DNA of 64,000 nt from positions 52,035,213 to 52,099,212 of the forward strand of contig OY759215.1 of NCBI GenBank assembly GCA_963662175.1, in the 5' to 3' direction. Numbering within the stretch: the first letter of the stretch is position 1; every line of letters begins with the position of its first letter. The DNA is from Aradus depressus (taxonomy: Eukaryota; Arthropoda; Insecta; Hemiptera; Aradidae). Of the stretch, positions 22,501 through 34,189 are shown piece by piece. Below the pieces are notes generated by a model. The model saw nothing but the letters and a program-made list of their open reading frames with translations. It did no database searches and was not told the DNA's origin. The position numbers and the translations under genes are program-made.

Positions 22501-23365
22501 ATATATATATATATATATAATAGCGAGTATTGTTCCTTTTATGATTTCTCGACGATTTGACAAATGCCAACTCACGGAATGAAAGGAGACTACGTATTGT
22601 AGTAGAATTGAATGGCTACCTAATTTCGACAGTGAAATTGCCCTTTGAATCCACTTTCCAATTGTTAAACAGCCCAAAGAGGGAAATTGATTGAAATTTC
22701 ATTAGGTTGAACCCACAAAGAGAAGATTAAAGTTGAACGATGCTCCTATTATAATGAAGAACATTGTGGCTGTGAGGTGTTGAGGCCGGGGTGCCGCAGG
22801 GGGCCCCCTCTTCAGGCATTGTTCCTTCGTGTAATACTAGCCATGCTATTGAGAGGCGTAGCCATGAGGCTTCCACTCTGTCCCTTGATTATTAGCAAGC
22901 CTGCCCACTAATCCTCCAATCCTCCACATGAAAGGAACCCGCCGTCTGGAAATTTAATATGATGCTTCTTTGTAGTATGGCGGTGTTTCCTCTCCATTAT
23001 CCGGCCTTTAATAAAACTTAACTAGGAGCCTCTTCAGGTGTACCGGGGTCCTCTGGAAACCTGAACAAAAGGCAGAGCCCCAATAGAATGCAAAACAGCC
23101 AACCCCGCTTTATATTCCACTCTCTCTCAAATGGAAAGATAATAAATTTTATAGGAAATTTTAATTAATCTTCTTATTAACAATATCGATGAAAAACATT
23201 CCGGAGAGCGATGGCTTTTACACTTTAGCATCATAAAACTGTTATTCGGTTGCTACGCCAAGCAGCGCGTCATGACGGGCCGTCTGAAGCAATCTCAATC
23301 ATACAATTACTCTCCTAGACACGGGCCGCATTACGCCAAAGGATTTCATAGGCTGTACCATACAT
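22501..23365. other. No gene recognised; moderately GC-rich part
   Basis: An AT microsatellite (22499-22520) is followed by sequence of more balanced composition (22750-23350) without coding signs. It could be single-copy host DNA. Confidence 0.45.
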
Positions 23366-23666
23366 TAAGTTATAAATCGCGGGGCTTGATAACTGCGCTC
23401 ATTTGAAAATAGGTATAAATTGAACGTCTATATTATATATTACCTTAAAAAGTGACAACATTTGGATAATTAAAACAATGTATTAGGTATCACTACAAAA
23501 TTGTGGCATAGAAACCACTTACTGTTTGTAAATCCAGTTGATGTATCCGAAGAAATAAAATTTTGACCCTCCTTCAGTCCTTTTAGTGAAACAGTCCAGG
23601 TTATCCTGATATAGATAAACATATAGTTCATAAAAAAATGTTATTTCTCAATATAAACGATGTAAA
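23366..23666 (+). repeat. Interspersed repeat C, copy 1
   Basis: Shares about 300 bp with 38222-38614, including CTACAAAATTGTGGCATAGA, CCTGATATAGATAAACATAT and the end CAATATAAACGATGT. A SINE-A follows directly. Confidence 0.75.
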
Positions 23667-23999
23667 GAGGGCGCCGGTAGCTCAGTGGTATGCGTGCTTA
23701 CCTTCTGAGCTCAAGAACGTGGGTTCGAAACCCGACCGAGGCCCTTAGTTTATTTTATCTGGGAGGTAAAATAAACTTAAGCACGCCGTCCTTCGGATGG
23801 GACGTTAATTGATGGTCCCGAGCCTGCACGATGTCAGATACTCGTTAAAGACCCCTACCCTAGGGAAGGCAAAATTTAGGACTCCCAGAGTAGAGTCGGG
23901 CTCATGTTCACCAGAGTGACGAAAGAGCGCTCTGGTAGTAGGCGATATGACCTCGTTGTTAAAGCCCGGGCATGAGTCATAAAACCTAACCTAACCTAA
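23667..23999 (+). mobile_element. Full-length SINE-A with CCTAA tail
   Basis: GAGGGCGCCGGTAGCTCAG head, box B GGGTTCGAAACCCGACC, tail CATAAAACCTAACCTAACCT. It is inserted at the 3' end of the repeat copy 23366-23666. Confidence 0.9.
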
Positions 24000-24094
24000 A
24001 TCGCGGAGCGCGTATCAAAATACAATAAGTAAAATATTCACTACATCATTCATAAATAAGAAGACAATTACATGTATAGCGCCAGTTCTTCTAG

Positions 24095-24372
24095 TTAGTT
24101 ATTGTGAATAATACTCGAGTTTTATCTAAGAGGTCATATCGCCTACTACCAGAGCGCACTTTCGTCACTAGTGAACTCTATTATAGGAGTCAAATTTGCC
24201 TACCTAACTTTTTATTCACCAAGGGTAACAAGTACCTGGCACCTTACAGGCAAGGGACCATCGCTTAACGTCCCATCTGAAGCTGCGGGCTCAAGAGGGG
24301 TCTCGGCCGGGCTTCGAACCAGTGATCTTGAGCTCAGTAAGCAATCACGCCTCCTATATTATAGGCATCCTA
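24095..24372 (-). mobile_element. SINE-A copy, diverged
   Basis: Minus-strand copy with a degraded tail (TAGTTATTGTGAATAATACTC), the box B region TTCGAAGCCCGGCC and the head lost beyond the GAGCTCAAGATCAC equivalent. It lies about 95 bp from the previous SINE, in opposite orientation. Confidence 0.75.
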
Positions 24373-24489
24373 GCTCTACCTTATAATTTAACTAGTCTAT
24401 ATTCTCGGTTGGAGCCGTTTTAAAACAAAATAATGGTCTAATCTAATTAAGTAATTAAGGTGTTTTTAATGTAAACATTAAGGTGGGTC

Positions 24490-24580
24490 TAGGCCAAGTT
24501 TTTTCAAACTGCGGATCTCGACCCTTTAATGGGTTGCGAAATAAATGAAATGGGTCGTCTCCAACATCAAAAATACACAG
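24490..24580 (+). repeat. hAT-like terminal relic
   Basis: TTTTTTCAAACTGCGGATCT, then CGACCCTTTAATGGGTTGCG, resembles the CAAACT-GGGTCGCGACCC termini of hAT repeats. The opposite end is not identified. Confidence 0.3.
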
Positions 24581-25210
24581 AAATATTAGAAATACTGTCA
24601 TTTGCGAATTACTTTAGAAAATGCTCTGTGCTGGCAATAACGGGGATGGAGATTAGTATTATTTTTTTCTAATTCGTAAAAAGACTTGGAAAAATGAAAA
24701 CTATGAAATCACATTGCCCAGAAGAGAAGGCGCCAACATTTTAAATCTAAGAAAAATAGCAATCACTATTCTTTAATACTTGTATGAGTCATATAAATTA
24801 TAATAAAAACTATTTTGTAATTGTTAAAAAAAAAAAAAATTATTAGTTTATTTCCAGATAACTGTTTTTTTTTTTTAATGTGAAAATAAACTCATGTTGT
24901 TAGTTAAAAGCTAGGTGTTCACTGAAAAAGCAAAATTGAAACAAAGTGGAGTATGTTTGAAAAGTAAATTTAATCAAGTCGTTTCAACTTGAAAATAAAA
25001 TAAAAAAAAACAAGATGGATGGTGTTATATTTTGAGTCGGAGCAAATGTAGAATCAATTAGCTGAGAAAAACAATGTATAATACATGTTTTAAGTAGATG
25101 GAGCTTGATTGGAAAACTGTGTTGTTATTTTTTGTTTCGTTTTTGTTTTTTGCATGTTTTTTCTGTAGACAGGAAAGTTACAGGTTCAGTTTTAATTTAC
25201 ATACACATTA

Positions 25211-25249
25211 GGGGCAGGGGGGGGGGGGGTGGGAGGGGGGGGGGGGGGG
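25211..25249. repeat. Poly-G tract
   Basis: G runs interrupted by single T, A and C bases. The opposite strand reads as a spurious Pro-rich peptide. Confidence 0.95.
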
Positions 25250-25810
25250 TTCAGTAAATGTAACGAACAGGAAAAACATGTTTGGAAAAGTCAGAGCCTT
25301 GGGGTGGGAACCATGTTTAAAGGTTTTAATTTTTAATCCGGACATTTGTGATCGGATCAACCCCCCATCCCCTCGGGCCAATTTCTCTCTCTTTATTTCC
25401 AATTTTTCTTGAACATGAATAACCAAAAAGGTTTAGGACAGGGATGTTGATGATTTTCAAAGAGTTGACAGGTAATATTTTCAGAGTTCGGAGCCCGCCC
25501 CCTCACCCCCTCCCCACCCCTACGTCTCCCCTCCTCCCCAACCTGATTCAATTCAATCAAAGTTAGAAAGAGTGTGGAATTGAAAAATCAAACGTGGCTT
25601 CTGTTTCTGTTGTTGAAAGGGTCATAATGTCACAGGGAACAAAAAAAAAAAAAAAAAAATAACGAAAAAACAAATGCTCATAATTCAATTTGTGATTGCT
25701 ATGGCGGTAACTGTTACATCCTTGCAGTGACCATATCGTAGGGTTACTGGTAGAAAATAGCCGATGTACAAGATAATTTTCGGTAATTTTGTAGAATAAG
25801 TAATTTAAGG

Positions 25811-26043
25811 GGAGCCATGGTGGCCGTGCGAGCTAGAGCGTAGGGCTTTGGTCGCAATGGTCTCACCAAGGTTGCGGGTTCGAATCCCGTCCGAGAGTGA
25901 GTTTTATTTCGAAGATAGAACTCCCTCCCGGGGACATGGATGTCGTAAATAACTAGATAACTAGATAACACCTTTATAAGTGACATGGCTAATATGCATC
26001 GTACATAAGGCCAAAAAATTAAATAAATAAATAAAAAAAATAC
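25811..26043 (+). mobile_element. SINE-B with A-rich tail and 13-bp target duplication
   Basis: GGAGCCATGGTGGCCGTGCG head, box B GCGGGTTCGAATCCCGTCC, end ACATAAGGCC and an A-rich tail. AAGTAATTTAAGG flanks it at 25798-25810 and 26044-26056. Confidence 0.9.
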
Positions 26044-26189
26044 AAGTAATTTAAGGTGTAGCATTCGCAGCTGAGCAACGACGACATCGCAGAAGCGAAC
26101 AGAAACACAACATAACCTTGGTCACACAACACATGTTTTTACATCACACATAACCCAAACATTGTTACCAGCCTGCCATCTGACGTTAG

Positions 26190-26432
26190 ATATTATGACT
26201 CAAGCCGGGCTTTAACTGCGAGGTCATATCGCCTACTACCAGAGCGCTCTTTCGTCACTCTGGTAGACATGAGACCGACTATACTATGGTAGTACTAAAT
26301 TTTGCCAACCTTAAATTTTTATTCTCGTAGGGTGTCTTTAACAAGTACTTGATATCGTACAGGCTCGGGACCATCGCTTAACGTCCCATAAGAAGGACGG
26401 CTTGCTTAAGTTTATTTTTCCTCCCAGATAAA
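26190..26432 (-). mobile_element. SINE-A copy, 5' truncated
   Basis: Minus-strand copy from the GACTCAAGCCGGGCTTTAAC end to the TTTATTTTTCCTCCCAGAT region, where it stops. Confidence 0.8.
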
Positions 26433-26704
26433 AGAAAACGGAGTTTCAGAGTTACCGTGTGACAGAAGTTGTGAAAACCTGAATTGTGAATATTAATTTC
26501 TAAATAATTAAAAATTAGAAGTTATAATTTATTATTGTTGGGATAAATACTTTTTTTTGATGCTCACTATTACTACAAAAATATTTCGTACTTTCAAACA
26601 AATCATTATTTATTAATTAAATTTTAATAGTTAATTTCTCCCTTAACACTTTGTTACACTCAAGTTGTATTTTTGAAGGGTCATTTTACCAAACGTGATG
26701 TAAA

Positions 26705-26875
26705 CAAGTCGTCGGTGAATCACCGGCATTGGACTTCCCCAGAACGAATTAATCAATTAACTTTTCACTTCTCCTCCAAAACCAGTTTGGGCTAATAATC
26801 AATAGTTGACTTACATAGATGGTCCTAAATCTTCATACTAAAGTTTATGTCGATAGATTCATAACATCGGGGAGC
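26705..26875 (+). mobile_element. HINE-like element, left end
   Basis: GTCGGTGAATCACCGGCATT, then GGACTTCCCCAGAACGAATT through TATGTCGATAGATTCATAAC. It shows how far the conserved left end extends outside the ACTTCCCC motif. Confidence 0.7.
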
Positions 26876-26894
26876 GGAAGTAAACTGGTGATCA

Positions 26895-27360
26895 GGTAGG
26901 ATATTCTTTTAAGGAGAAGCTTTTCGAAAACTTTTGACAGGGGGAGAGAGAAGACTGATGGAACGGTACGTGGTTACAAAGTGATGTGGCTTATGGGGCT
27001 TCAGGATGGGGATAATGATGGATTGTTTTCATTTTGTTGAATAACTTGTTGCTCTGAGGATGGATTTGGATATGAGAGTGTGGAACATAGCGGTCTTCCA
27101 CAAAAGACACGTCTAAGGATTTGTGAGGTGATTAAGTCCTGGCCAGGGGATTTAGGAGGTGATTAAGTCTTGGTCTGAGGATTTGGGAAGTGATTAAGTC
27201 CTGCCCAGGGGATTTACATAAAGGAAGTTGTTAGAGGGTGAATTGCACTTCTCGTGGATGAAATGTTTTAGGAAGAAGTGACAGAGGGGGAGAACTGTCA
27301 TCTGCTCGTCATTCGTTAGCTGGGACATGAAGGATCGACTAGGAACTATGAGGTTTTTTA
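26895..27360 (-). pseudogene. LINE reverse-transcriptase fragment (early RT motifs)
   Basis: On the minus strand around 26925-27040 the frame reads IIIPILKPHKPHHFVTTYRS, then ISLLSPPVKSF, matching the RT motif (IPIPKPGK ... SYRPISLLS ... K-FEK) of CR1/jockey-type LINEs. WKTA precedes it and one in-frame TGA lies between. The rest is decayed. Confidence 0.6.
27128..27220 (+). repeat. 31-bp tandem repeat, three copies
   Basis: GTGATTAAGTC recurs at 27128, 27159 and 27190, inside the decayed LINE RT fragment. The period is not a multiple of three. Confidence 0.85.
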
Positions 27361-27384
27361 AATAAGCTTCCTCTGAATTCCCCT

Positions 27385-27856
27385 TCCCATTGGCGGAAAT
27401 TGCTGGAATTTGTCAAGTTTTGTATTCATTGGGTTTTGACTTCAAATATGAAATTTCATGTCGGTACATTAATTGCATTGGCAGTTATTGGGGTTTTTGA
27501 TTTGAGCCCCCTAAGATCCCCCTTCCCTTCTGCCGATACTGCTGAGAATTAATTAGTGTCGTCCTTATGGTTTCGCATTCACATATGAAATTTTGTTTCG
27601 GTAGATTCATTAGAATGGCAGTTATGAGAGTTTTTTGTTAAGCCTCCCCTTATGAGTTCTTGGTCACACATGTAAAATTTCGTGTCGATACATTCAATCT
27701 ATTGGGAGTTATCGTATTCACAGACACCCAGACAGACTTTTTTTTCCATATTTGGAATCTAGAAGTCGGAAAAAATGAAAATTTACTTGATAACTCCAAA
27801 TCGAATTTCTGACCGATTACATAACTTCCCCTATACTTCGTATAGCTGGGAAAGTA
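27385..27856 (+). mobile_element. HINE-like element, internal units and right end
   Basis: Three diverged units of about 140 bp and the intact 3' hairpin region CCCCTATACTTCGTATAGCT. Confidence 0.72.
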
Positions 27857-28636
27857 ATAAAATTAAATAAATAAATAAATACTTGAAATACAATAATAAT
27901 TTTTTATAATTTTTCCAGAAGTGCCTTTTTCACGACGACATTTCAGGGCGTTCTTACGTCCCTTCATCGGGTCACAATGTGCGAAATATAGAAAAGAGAA
28001 ACAAAACATAACAATAACAAATATAAATAAATATATATTTAAAAAAATAAAATAATAATAATTTGTATTTAAGAAGTGGAAGGGCATTAAAAAAATCAAT
28101 TCCTTTATGAGTTATACTTTTTTTTTCAAAAAAGAGAAGCAATGTATTATTCGAAAATCTTTTTTCTTACTGTTATCATAAACATGACGAGTATTGACCT
28201 ACGTGGACAGATGTTATCATAAACATGACTAGTATTGGTAAGAGGGGAAATATTTTTATTTTTCCTAATAACTATTAATGTTTCAAATATAAACTACGCT
28301 GGCAAATGTGCTTTTTAGGTGGGATGCAAATAAACTATCTTTTTCATCATCGCTTCTGGTCCAAGTATCATCACACTTCATCATGGGCGAAGGGACAGGT
28401 GCTTAAGGATTCTGTTGGCTCCAATCCAAAGTGGATATTGAGGCCAGATACTCATCGAACTTCTGGAAGTAGTATATAATTCAAATTTTAGGGTTCGGAT
28501 AAGGAACCCCTTTTAGGTTATAAGTGTTTTGATATGTTGAGGAAGGAGATTGCACGGGTTCGAGGTCGACTATGGCAGAGGTAAGTGTATGAACGGTCTC
28601 ATCTACTTCCATTTGGATGTTAAGGGATATATTTTT

Positions 28637-29118
28637 TAATAATAATAATAATTTTTTTTTATTGTTTAAAGGGATCACCCCTATACAATGGAGTCAGTGA
28701 ACATTACTTTTACAATATTAACATAATAATGACACATATAAAACAATAATGACTTATATAAAGGAACCTTTAACAAACTAAATAAATAACATAAATAAAT
28801 AAAAAAAGTATAAATAAAATAAGTAATTACAAATTAATAATAACAATGTGACGAAGACAGTAAATATGGAGTGGGGAGGTAGGTATTGTATATCAATATA
28901 ATATGTAAGTTGAATACATTATTCGGTAACAATGAATGCTCTAAGTTTCAGAGCGCTGCTCAAATAATAGAAAATGTATGAGATATCATTCTTATTAGCC
29001 AGGAGTAATGTATGAAAGTTGGATCGGTCTATACTGATACTCTGAGGCAGGAAGTGGCTTCTAATGGGAAGTATATCGGACAGGATATTAAGGGTGGTTT
29101 GAAACAGGCGTGTATAAA
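28637..29118 (-). mobile_element. LINE 3' end with (ATT)n tail, second copy
   Basis: A minus-strand frame includes FLPQSISIDRSNFHTLLLAN, then KNDISYIFYYLSSALKLR before a stop, similar to the extreme C-terminus of several insect LINE ORF2 proteins. A 3' UTR follows and ends in an A-rich and ATT-repeat tail (28637-28660). A poly-G tract at 29120-29135 marks its upstream limit. Confidence 0.5.
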
Positions 29119-29119
29119 A

Positions 29120-29135
29120 GGGGGGGGGGGGGGGG
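29120..29135. repeat. G16 tract
   Basis: Run of 16 G bordering the LINE 3' fragment. Confidence 0.95.
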
Positions 29136-29872
29136 CAATGGGTGCAATTGTCACCCTGAGCCTCGACCGAACTTCTTTCTGTTTTCAAGAATCGTTATAA
29201 ATATATTCCTTATTAAACCAATTACACACGGAAAGACCGGTATAGGAAAAGTGACGCCGAAAATCACTGTAAAAATTATTATACTGTACCGGAGCGACGG
29301 GGGAGAGTGAAATATAGACTTATTACGAGGTATCAACCCGTACTTTTTACAATACGGATAGGAAAATATATAAACAGTACATTTTACGATCTGCACTGTA
29401 GAATTTACTTGATTCACGAATAAAATTTCTTAGTTATTTTAAAAAGGAGCAGGGAGAAGATTCTCCAACAACTGCTCTGGACGTATTGGCTAGATGCAAT
29501 AAGGATGCATTTCCTTTAATATGTGAATTTGTATTGGTTATTGCAACGCTTCCCTTTAAATTTCCCTTAGACTTGTATACTATACCAAAGATTTGTATAC
29601 CAAAGTATTGCACTTCATATGTACGTTTTAGATTGTTGTATCCTCTATAAGAAATAAAGAAAATATACACTGGCCTGTATTTTTTATTATATTAATTTTA
29701 TAAGGTAGACAGAAACAGAGCGTTATTCAAATGCAAGAAGAATATGATGGATATTCAACTAAATTTTTACCCAATTCTTGGTTTCACACACACAAATCAG
29801 AAAATATTTCCCGGAAAATAGGTTACTCTCATAAAAATTGCCTCCCCTGAGCGAAAATCCTAGATCCGTACC

Positions 29873-29985
29873 TGGTTCAAAAACACCATAATTCCCGGTA
29901 GAAAGAATGTATCAACACGAAATTCTATATGTAAATTCAAAACCTCATAATTAACTTTTAACCAAAAGGGTCGATTGCTATTAGA
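29873..29985 (-). mobile_element. HINE-like element, internal fragment
   Basis: AATGTATCAACACGAAATTC and AACTTTTAACCAAAAGGGTC match the minus-strand internal unit. Confidence 0.5.
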
Positions 29986-30499
29986 GGAAGAGAAAAAACA
30001 TACGCCGACGTCATTATTTGATTTTATAATGTTTAACAATTTATTATTAAAACCTCGTTAGGAAAGTGGGCGGGTCTTTTTATATTTTGAAAAGGCAGGC
30101 TAGTGTTGCTACAAGAAGGGGAGGTACATAATAATACTCAAAAACCACGCCCCCAACTCCTCACCAATTTACATTAAGTAACAAGTGCCTCTTCACTTGT
30201 TAATGGCGTACTGCGCTAACGGGGTTCATTAGTGCCCTCTCAGAACCATCCCCTCCTACTTCAAACCAGGCAACATTCTCCATTTTTTACTTATTATTAG
30301 TATTTTTTCTACTCCACTTCTTTTCATAATATTATATCAATTAATCTGAGATGTCTTCAGGGCAAAGACCTCTCAAAGTTGTAAAATTCTTCCATAATGG
30401 CTATGTTTTCTGAACATTGACTTCTAATTCCCAAGCTATATAAAGCATAAGGAAAGTTATGTGATTGGGAAAAAAATCATTTTATATACTTGTACTGAA

Positions 30500-30840
30500 A
30501 CCCTGTTTCAGCCAAATCGAGCCAAAAAGAGAGACGGGACTAGCGGGACTTGACAAAAAAAGTCGAATAAACGCCGTTGTACTGAACGTGTTGACACGAA
30601 ATTTTATGTTTAAATTCAAAACCCCCTGAAGAATGGCATCTATTAATTTTCCGAAGGGAAGGAGGGGATTAGAGGAGTGGTTTTGACACAAAAACCGTAA
30701 CAACTGCCGATGTAATGAATATATCTCATCTAGTATGAGGATTCATGAATTTTAAACCCAATGGTCGATTGGTTTGGGAGAGAGAGCGAAAACTTAATTG
30801 ATCAATTCGTGCTGGGGCTGTAAACTGCTGGTGATTCACC
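30500..30840 (-). mobile_element. HINE-like element, left portion
   Basis: Minus-strand internal unit plus left end. The terminal motif is altered (CGTGCTGGGGCTGTAAACTG), followed by GGTGATTCACCC. Confidence 0.65.
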
Positions 30841-30959
30841 CATTTTCTGATAAGAATCCCCTAGGTTCTTAGGACAAGAAGCAGGGGCTGTAAAGAATCC
30901 TCCATTCTACAATTATCCAACGGTTTCCCTATTCTAAATATCTGCGGTTAGTCATCAAG

Positions 30960-31395
30960 GTTTAATCTATACTAATAAAGCTGAAATGGGGTTTGTTTGT
31001 TTGTTTGTTCCAGCGCACTAGCTGTGGGGTCCGCCGTTGCAGTTGCAAGGCACATACTAACTGTGGTTCCCACCTTTCCTAACTACGTACTAGTTGTGGA
31101 GTCCGCAGTTGGGGGCGCATACACTAGCTAAGGTTCCCAGCGTTCTTAATTACGTTCCAGCTGCGGTACACAGTGGTCCTAAGAACTTACTAGCTGGGCT
31201 GGCCGCCGTTACACGGCATACACTAGCTGTGGGGCCCAGCGTTCCTGAACATGTACTACCGGTCCTAAGCACACGAATAATTGAAAATTATAACATCATG
31301 AATGCACTGTTGAAGAATTGAATAGGAATGGAATGAGAGATATTAGGAGAAAACTCAAAGTTCCCCGGCCAACGCCGGGTATTACTGCTAGTTAA
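30960..31395 (-). repeat. Interspersed repeat with CTAGCAGTAATACCCGGCG terminus
   Basis: Complement of 32471-33003 at both ends: ATACTAATAAAGCTGAAA on one side, CCGGCCAACGCCGGGTATTA on the other. The middle holds imperfect repeats of 'ACTAGCTGTGG-GTCC'. Class unknown; ends of this kind are common among RTE or Helitron-derived insect repeats. Confidence 0.55.
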
Positions 31396-31549
31396 TAAAT
31401 AAATATATGTATATATTTATATTTTTTTCAAAATTTAATAGACAATTTTCAACTGAGAGAACACAAATTGAACATTATTTATTTATATTGAACTATTATT
31501 TGAACATTATCACCAATACTCAATAGAAATTTCATGGAACAAGAAAAAA

Positions 31550-31911
31550 AAAGAGTCATGGATGAATTAATTAGTTAATTTTTTACTCTTCCTCCAAAAC
31601 CAATCGACCTTTGGGCTAAAAATCAATAGTTTACTTACATAGAAACTTCTGAAACATCATATTACGTCGGCAGTTTTCAGGTTTTTCAGGTGAGTCCCCT
31701 CCTCTTGGGATTACTAGGTGTCGTCCTTATGTGCTAAGTAACACATATACAATTTCATGACAATTCATACATTCTATCGGAGTTATCCTGTTCATAGACA
31801 GTTAGAATTTTTTTTTTTCATTTTTGGAAACAGGTGGTCGGGAAACATGAAATTCTGGTAAGAATAACTGATTCCATAACTTCCCCTATACTTCGTATAG
31901 CTGAGGAAGTA
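31550..31911 (+). mobile_element. HINE-like element, short near-complete copy
   Basis: Left inner part GAATTAATTAGTTAATTTTT through to the right end ATACTTCGTATAGCTGAGG. It has one shortened internal unit, about 360 bp in all. Confidence 0.7.
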
Positions 31912-32099
31912 ACCTGTCTGTGTGTGTGTGTCACGAATAATGTATTTCTTCTTTCATTTCATATTTATATTCAACACATGCATGCCCATTTCATATATAT
32001 TATCTTTAATATTTTCTTATATTTTTATATATATTTTTTTTACTTATTGTTTATCTACTTTCATTATTTATTTTTTTACTTAATATTATTTTTTGTTTC

Positions 32100-32222
32100 A
32101 GGCATTTTATGAAGACCCTCTCTCCTGATAGACGGCCCTGACCAATGTCAGCATATTTGTATACTCGATACTAGAATATCTTGAGTGCATGTATAAATAA
32201 AGTATTCATTCATTCTCAGTTG
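32100..32222 (+). repeat. Possible LINE 3' tail with (ATTC)n end
   Basis: An AATAAAGT-containing end runs into ATTCATTCATTC. It resembles a LINE 3' UTR but there is no coding sequence to confirm it. Confidence 0.3.
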
Positions 32223-32231
32223 TTTAGGAGT

Positions 32232-32475
32232 TCCTTAAATGAATAGGTTAGGATTTTAACTACAAAGTCATATCGTCTACTACCAGAGCGCTCTTTCGTT
32301 ACACTGGTGGACATGAGCCCTACTCTACTATGGGAGAACTAAATTTTGCCTACCCTAAATTTTTATTTCCCATAGGGTAGGGGTCTTTAACAAGTACCTG
32401 ACATCGTACAGGCTCGGGACCATCGCTTAACGTCCCATCCGAAGGAGGGCGGGCTTAAGTTTATTTTATCTCCTA
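32232..32475 (-). mobile_element. SINE-A copy, 5' truncated, abutting another repeat
   Basis: Minus-strand copy ending in TTTATTTTATCTCC, immediately followed by the CTAGCAGTAATACCC repeat at 32471-33003. Confidence 0.8.
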
Positions 32476-33003
32476 CTAGCAGTAATACCCAGCGTTGCCC
32501 GGGGAACTTTGACTTTTCTCCCAATATCTCCTATAAGGCTATTCAGTTCCTCGACAGTACATTCATGATGTTATAATTTTCAATTATTCATACGGAATAA
32601 GGCTTATAGTGCTTCAACTGTAGTAACGCTAGCTTTGGAGCTAAAACTAATTTATTCAAAAAGATTTCTCATTAATCGTTGCAATGGTTTTCGAATTACA
32701 AAGATTGCGTGAGTGGATGCTGGGATGGACCAGGGGTTGATTAAAAATAGACCTCAACCTTCCGGTAGATAAAACTTATCTATTCAAAAAGATTCCTCAT
32801 TAATCATTGCAGTGGTTTTTGAGTTACAAAGATTGCGTGGGTGGATGCAGGGCTGGACCAGATATTGAGGTACTAATACGCCTATAACCTTCCATAAACG
32901 ATGACGAACAAATTTTTAAAAAAATTATTCAAATCCATCAAGCCGTTCGTGAGTTATAGCGGTACAACGCACAGACATTTTCAGCTTTATATATATGATT
33001 ATT
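32471..33003 (+). repeat. Interspersed repeat, second copy in opposite orientation
   Basis: CTAGCAGTAATACCCAGCGT, then TGCCCGGGGAACTTTG, through GTGAGTTATAGCGGTACAAC to TTCAGCTTTATATATATGAT. An internal 100-bp segment (CAAAAAGATT(T/C)CTCATTAAT) is tandemly duplicated. Confidence 0.55.
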
Positions 33004-33054
33004 TGAAATAAAAGGTTTTTTATAGTTACTCAACTAAAGTCAGAAAAGGCCTAA

Positions 33055-33251
33055 GGAAAAAATACGGTAGATGATCAGTGTTAAACATAAGAAAAAATAC
33101 GGTAGATGGTCAGTGTTCAACATAAGAAAAAATACGGTAGATGGTCAGTGTTCAACATAAGAAAAAATACGGTAGATGGTCAGTGTTCAACATAAGAAAA
33201 AATACGGTAGATGGTCAGTGTTCAACATAAGAAAAAATACGGTAGATGGTC
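33055..33251 (+). repeat. 35-bp tandem repeat, six copies
   Basis: AATACGGTAGATG recurs at 33061, 33096, 33131, 33166, 33201 and 33236. Units are nearly identical and have no spacers. Not a CRISPR. Confidence 0.97.
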
Positions 33252-33726
33252 CCTTTAAACAATAACATTTATTATTATTAATGTTAAGACCCCAAATGAT
33301 ATAGTCTATAGTTAGAGCCAGGACTATTGTAGTGAGCAACTAAATGTGAACAAACTGCTAACAATTAAGGAAGCAATCGGGGAAGTGTGTCTGGTCCCAG
33401 TTGTTGGATTGCCTTCCAATGTTTAGAATGCTATTAACACTTCCTCTACCCTGTCTAAGATAAAAGCACCCCTAAATCCCCCGCATCTCCAACTAACCCA
33501 TCGTTCTCCTTCCTCACTTCCAGAAATCTATTAAGACGAATGGAGAATGGTATCTCCATCAGTGGTGCTCTCTATCAGCTATTTGACATATATCTCCATT
33601 TACAAGTGGTCAGGGTCTCAATACTCAATACTGTACACAAGAAATACCATTATCTCCTCTCCAGTTCTCTTTGTTAGACTTGAAGCAGTCCAACGTAGTC
33701 CATAGTCAGGAACAGAGACTGTTGTC
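33252..33726. other. No gene recognised
   Basis: Mixed composition, no repeats or coding seen. Possibly unique host sequence. Confidence 0.45.
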
Positions 33727-33752
33727 AAGCCCGGGCATGAGTTGCAATAACT
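33727..33752 (+). mobile_element. SINE-A 3' terminal fragment
   Basis: Only AAGCCCGGGCATGAGTTGC and the following AATAACTAACTA remain. Confidence 0.55.
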
Positions 33753-33889
33753 AACTATATATTTGTATTTTTTTTTTTTTTCAATTTGGTCCTTTATCTT
33801 GTTATAAAAAAATTGTGATGTATTTCTCTATATTTCAAAAAGATTTAACTTGCTGACTTGCACGTTATTTATTGCATGTAGATTATAAT

Positions 33890-34110
33890 TAACTAGCTAA
33901 ACCCGCCATGCGTTGCAATGGCTATTTTTGTAATTAGGAAAAAAAAATTAAAATTAAAAGTTGTCAAACCACTTTTTAAACCGTTCCAGTGATGTGTCAA
34001 ACATAACCCATAAGTATGAGCGCAATAGCTTCTACAGATTCGCATCCTATAAGCCACATACAGACGGACATTCATTTTTATATACCTAGTCCTGCCATAA
34101 ATATTGTTAC
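33890..34110 (+). repeat. Related repeat start, ACTAGCTAAACCCGCCATG type
   Basis: TAACTAGCTAAACCCGCCAT, then GCGTTGCAATGGC, resembles the termini at 32471. The body mentions no coding region. It ends near the Tc1/mariner pseudogene. Confidence 0.35.
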
Positions 34111-34189
34111 AAGGAAATATATACATCATTCAACAGAAAAACGAGTTCTTCAAAAAAACTTCATTAGAAAATAAACTGTTATAAACATA

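Noticed and set aside
31094..31321. 75-residue plus-strand frame
   Set aside because: It lies in short imperfect repeats of a dispersed element, with no domain.
33055..33251. CRISPR-like array
   Set aside because: Units are head-to-tail with no unique spacers, and the sequence is eukaryotic.
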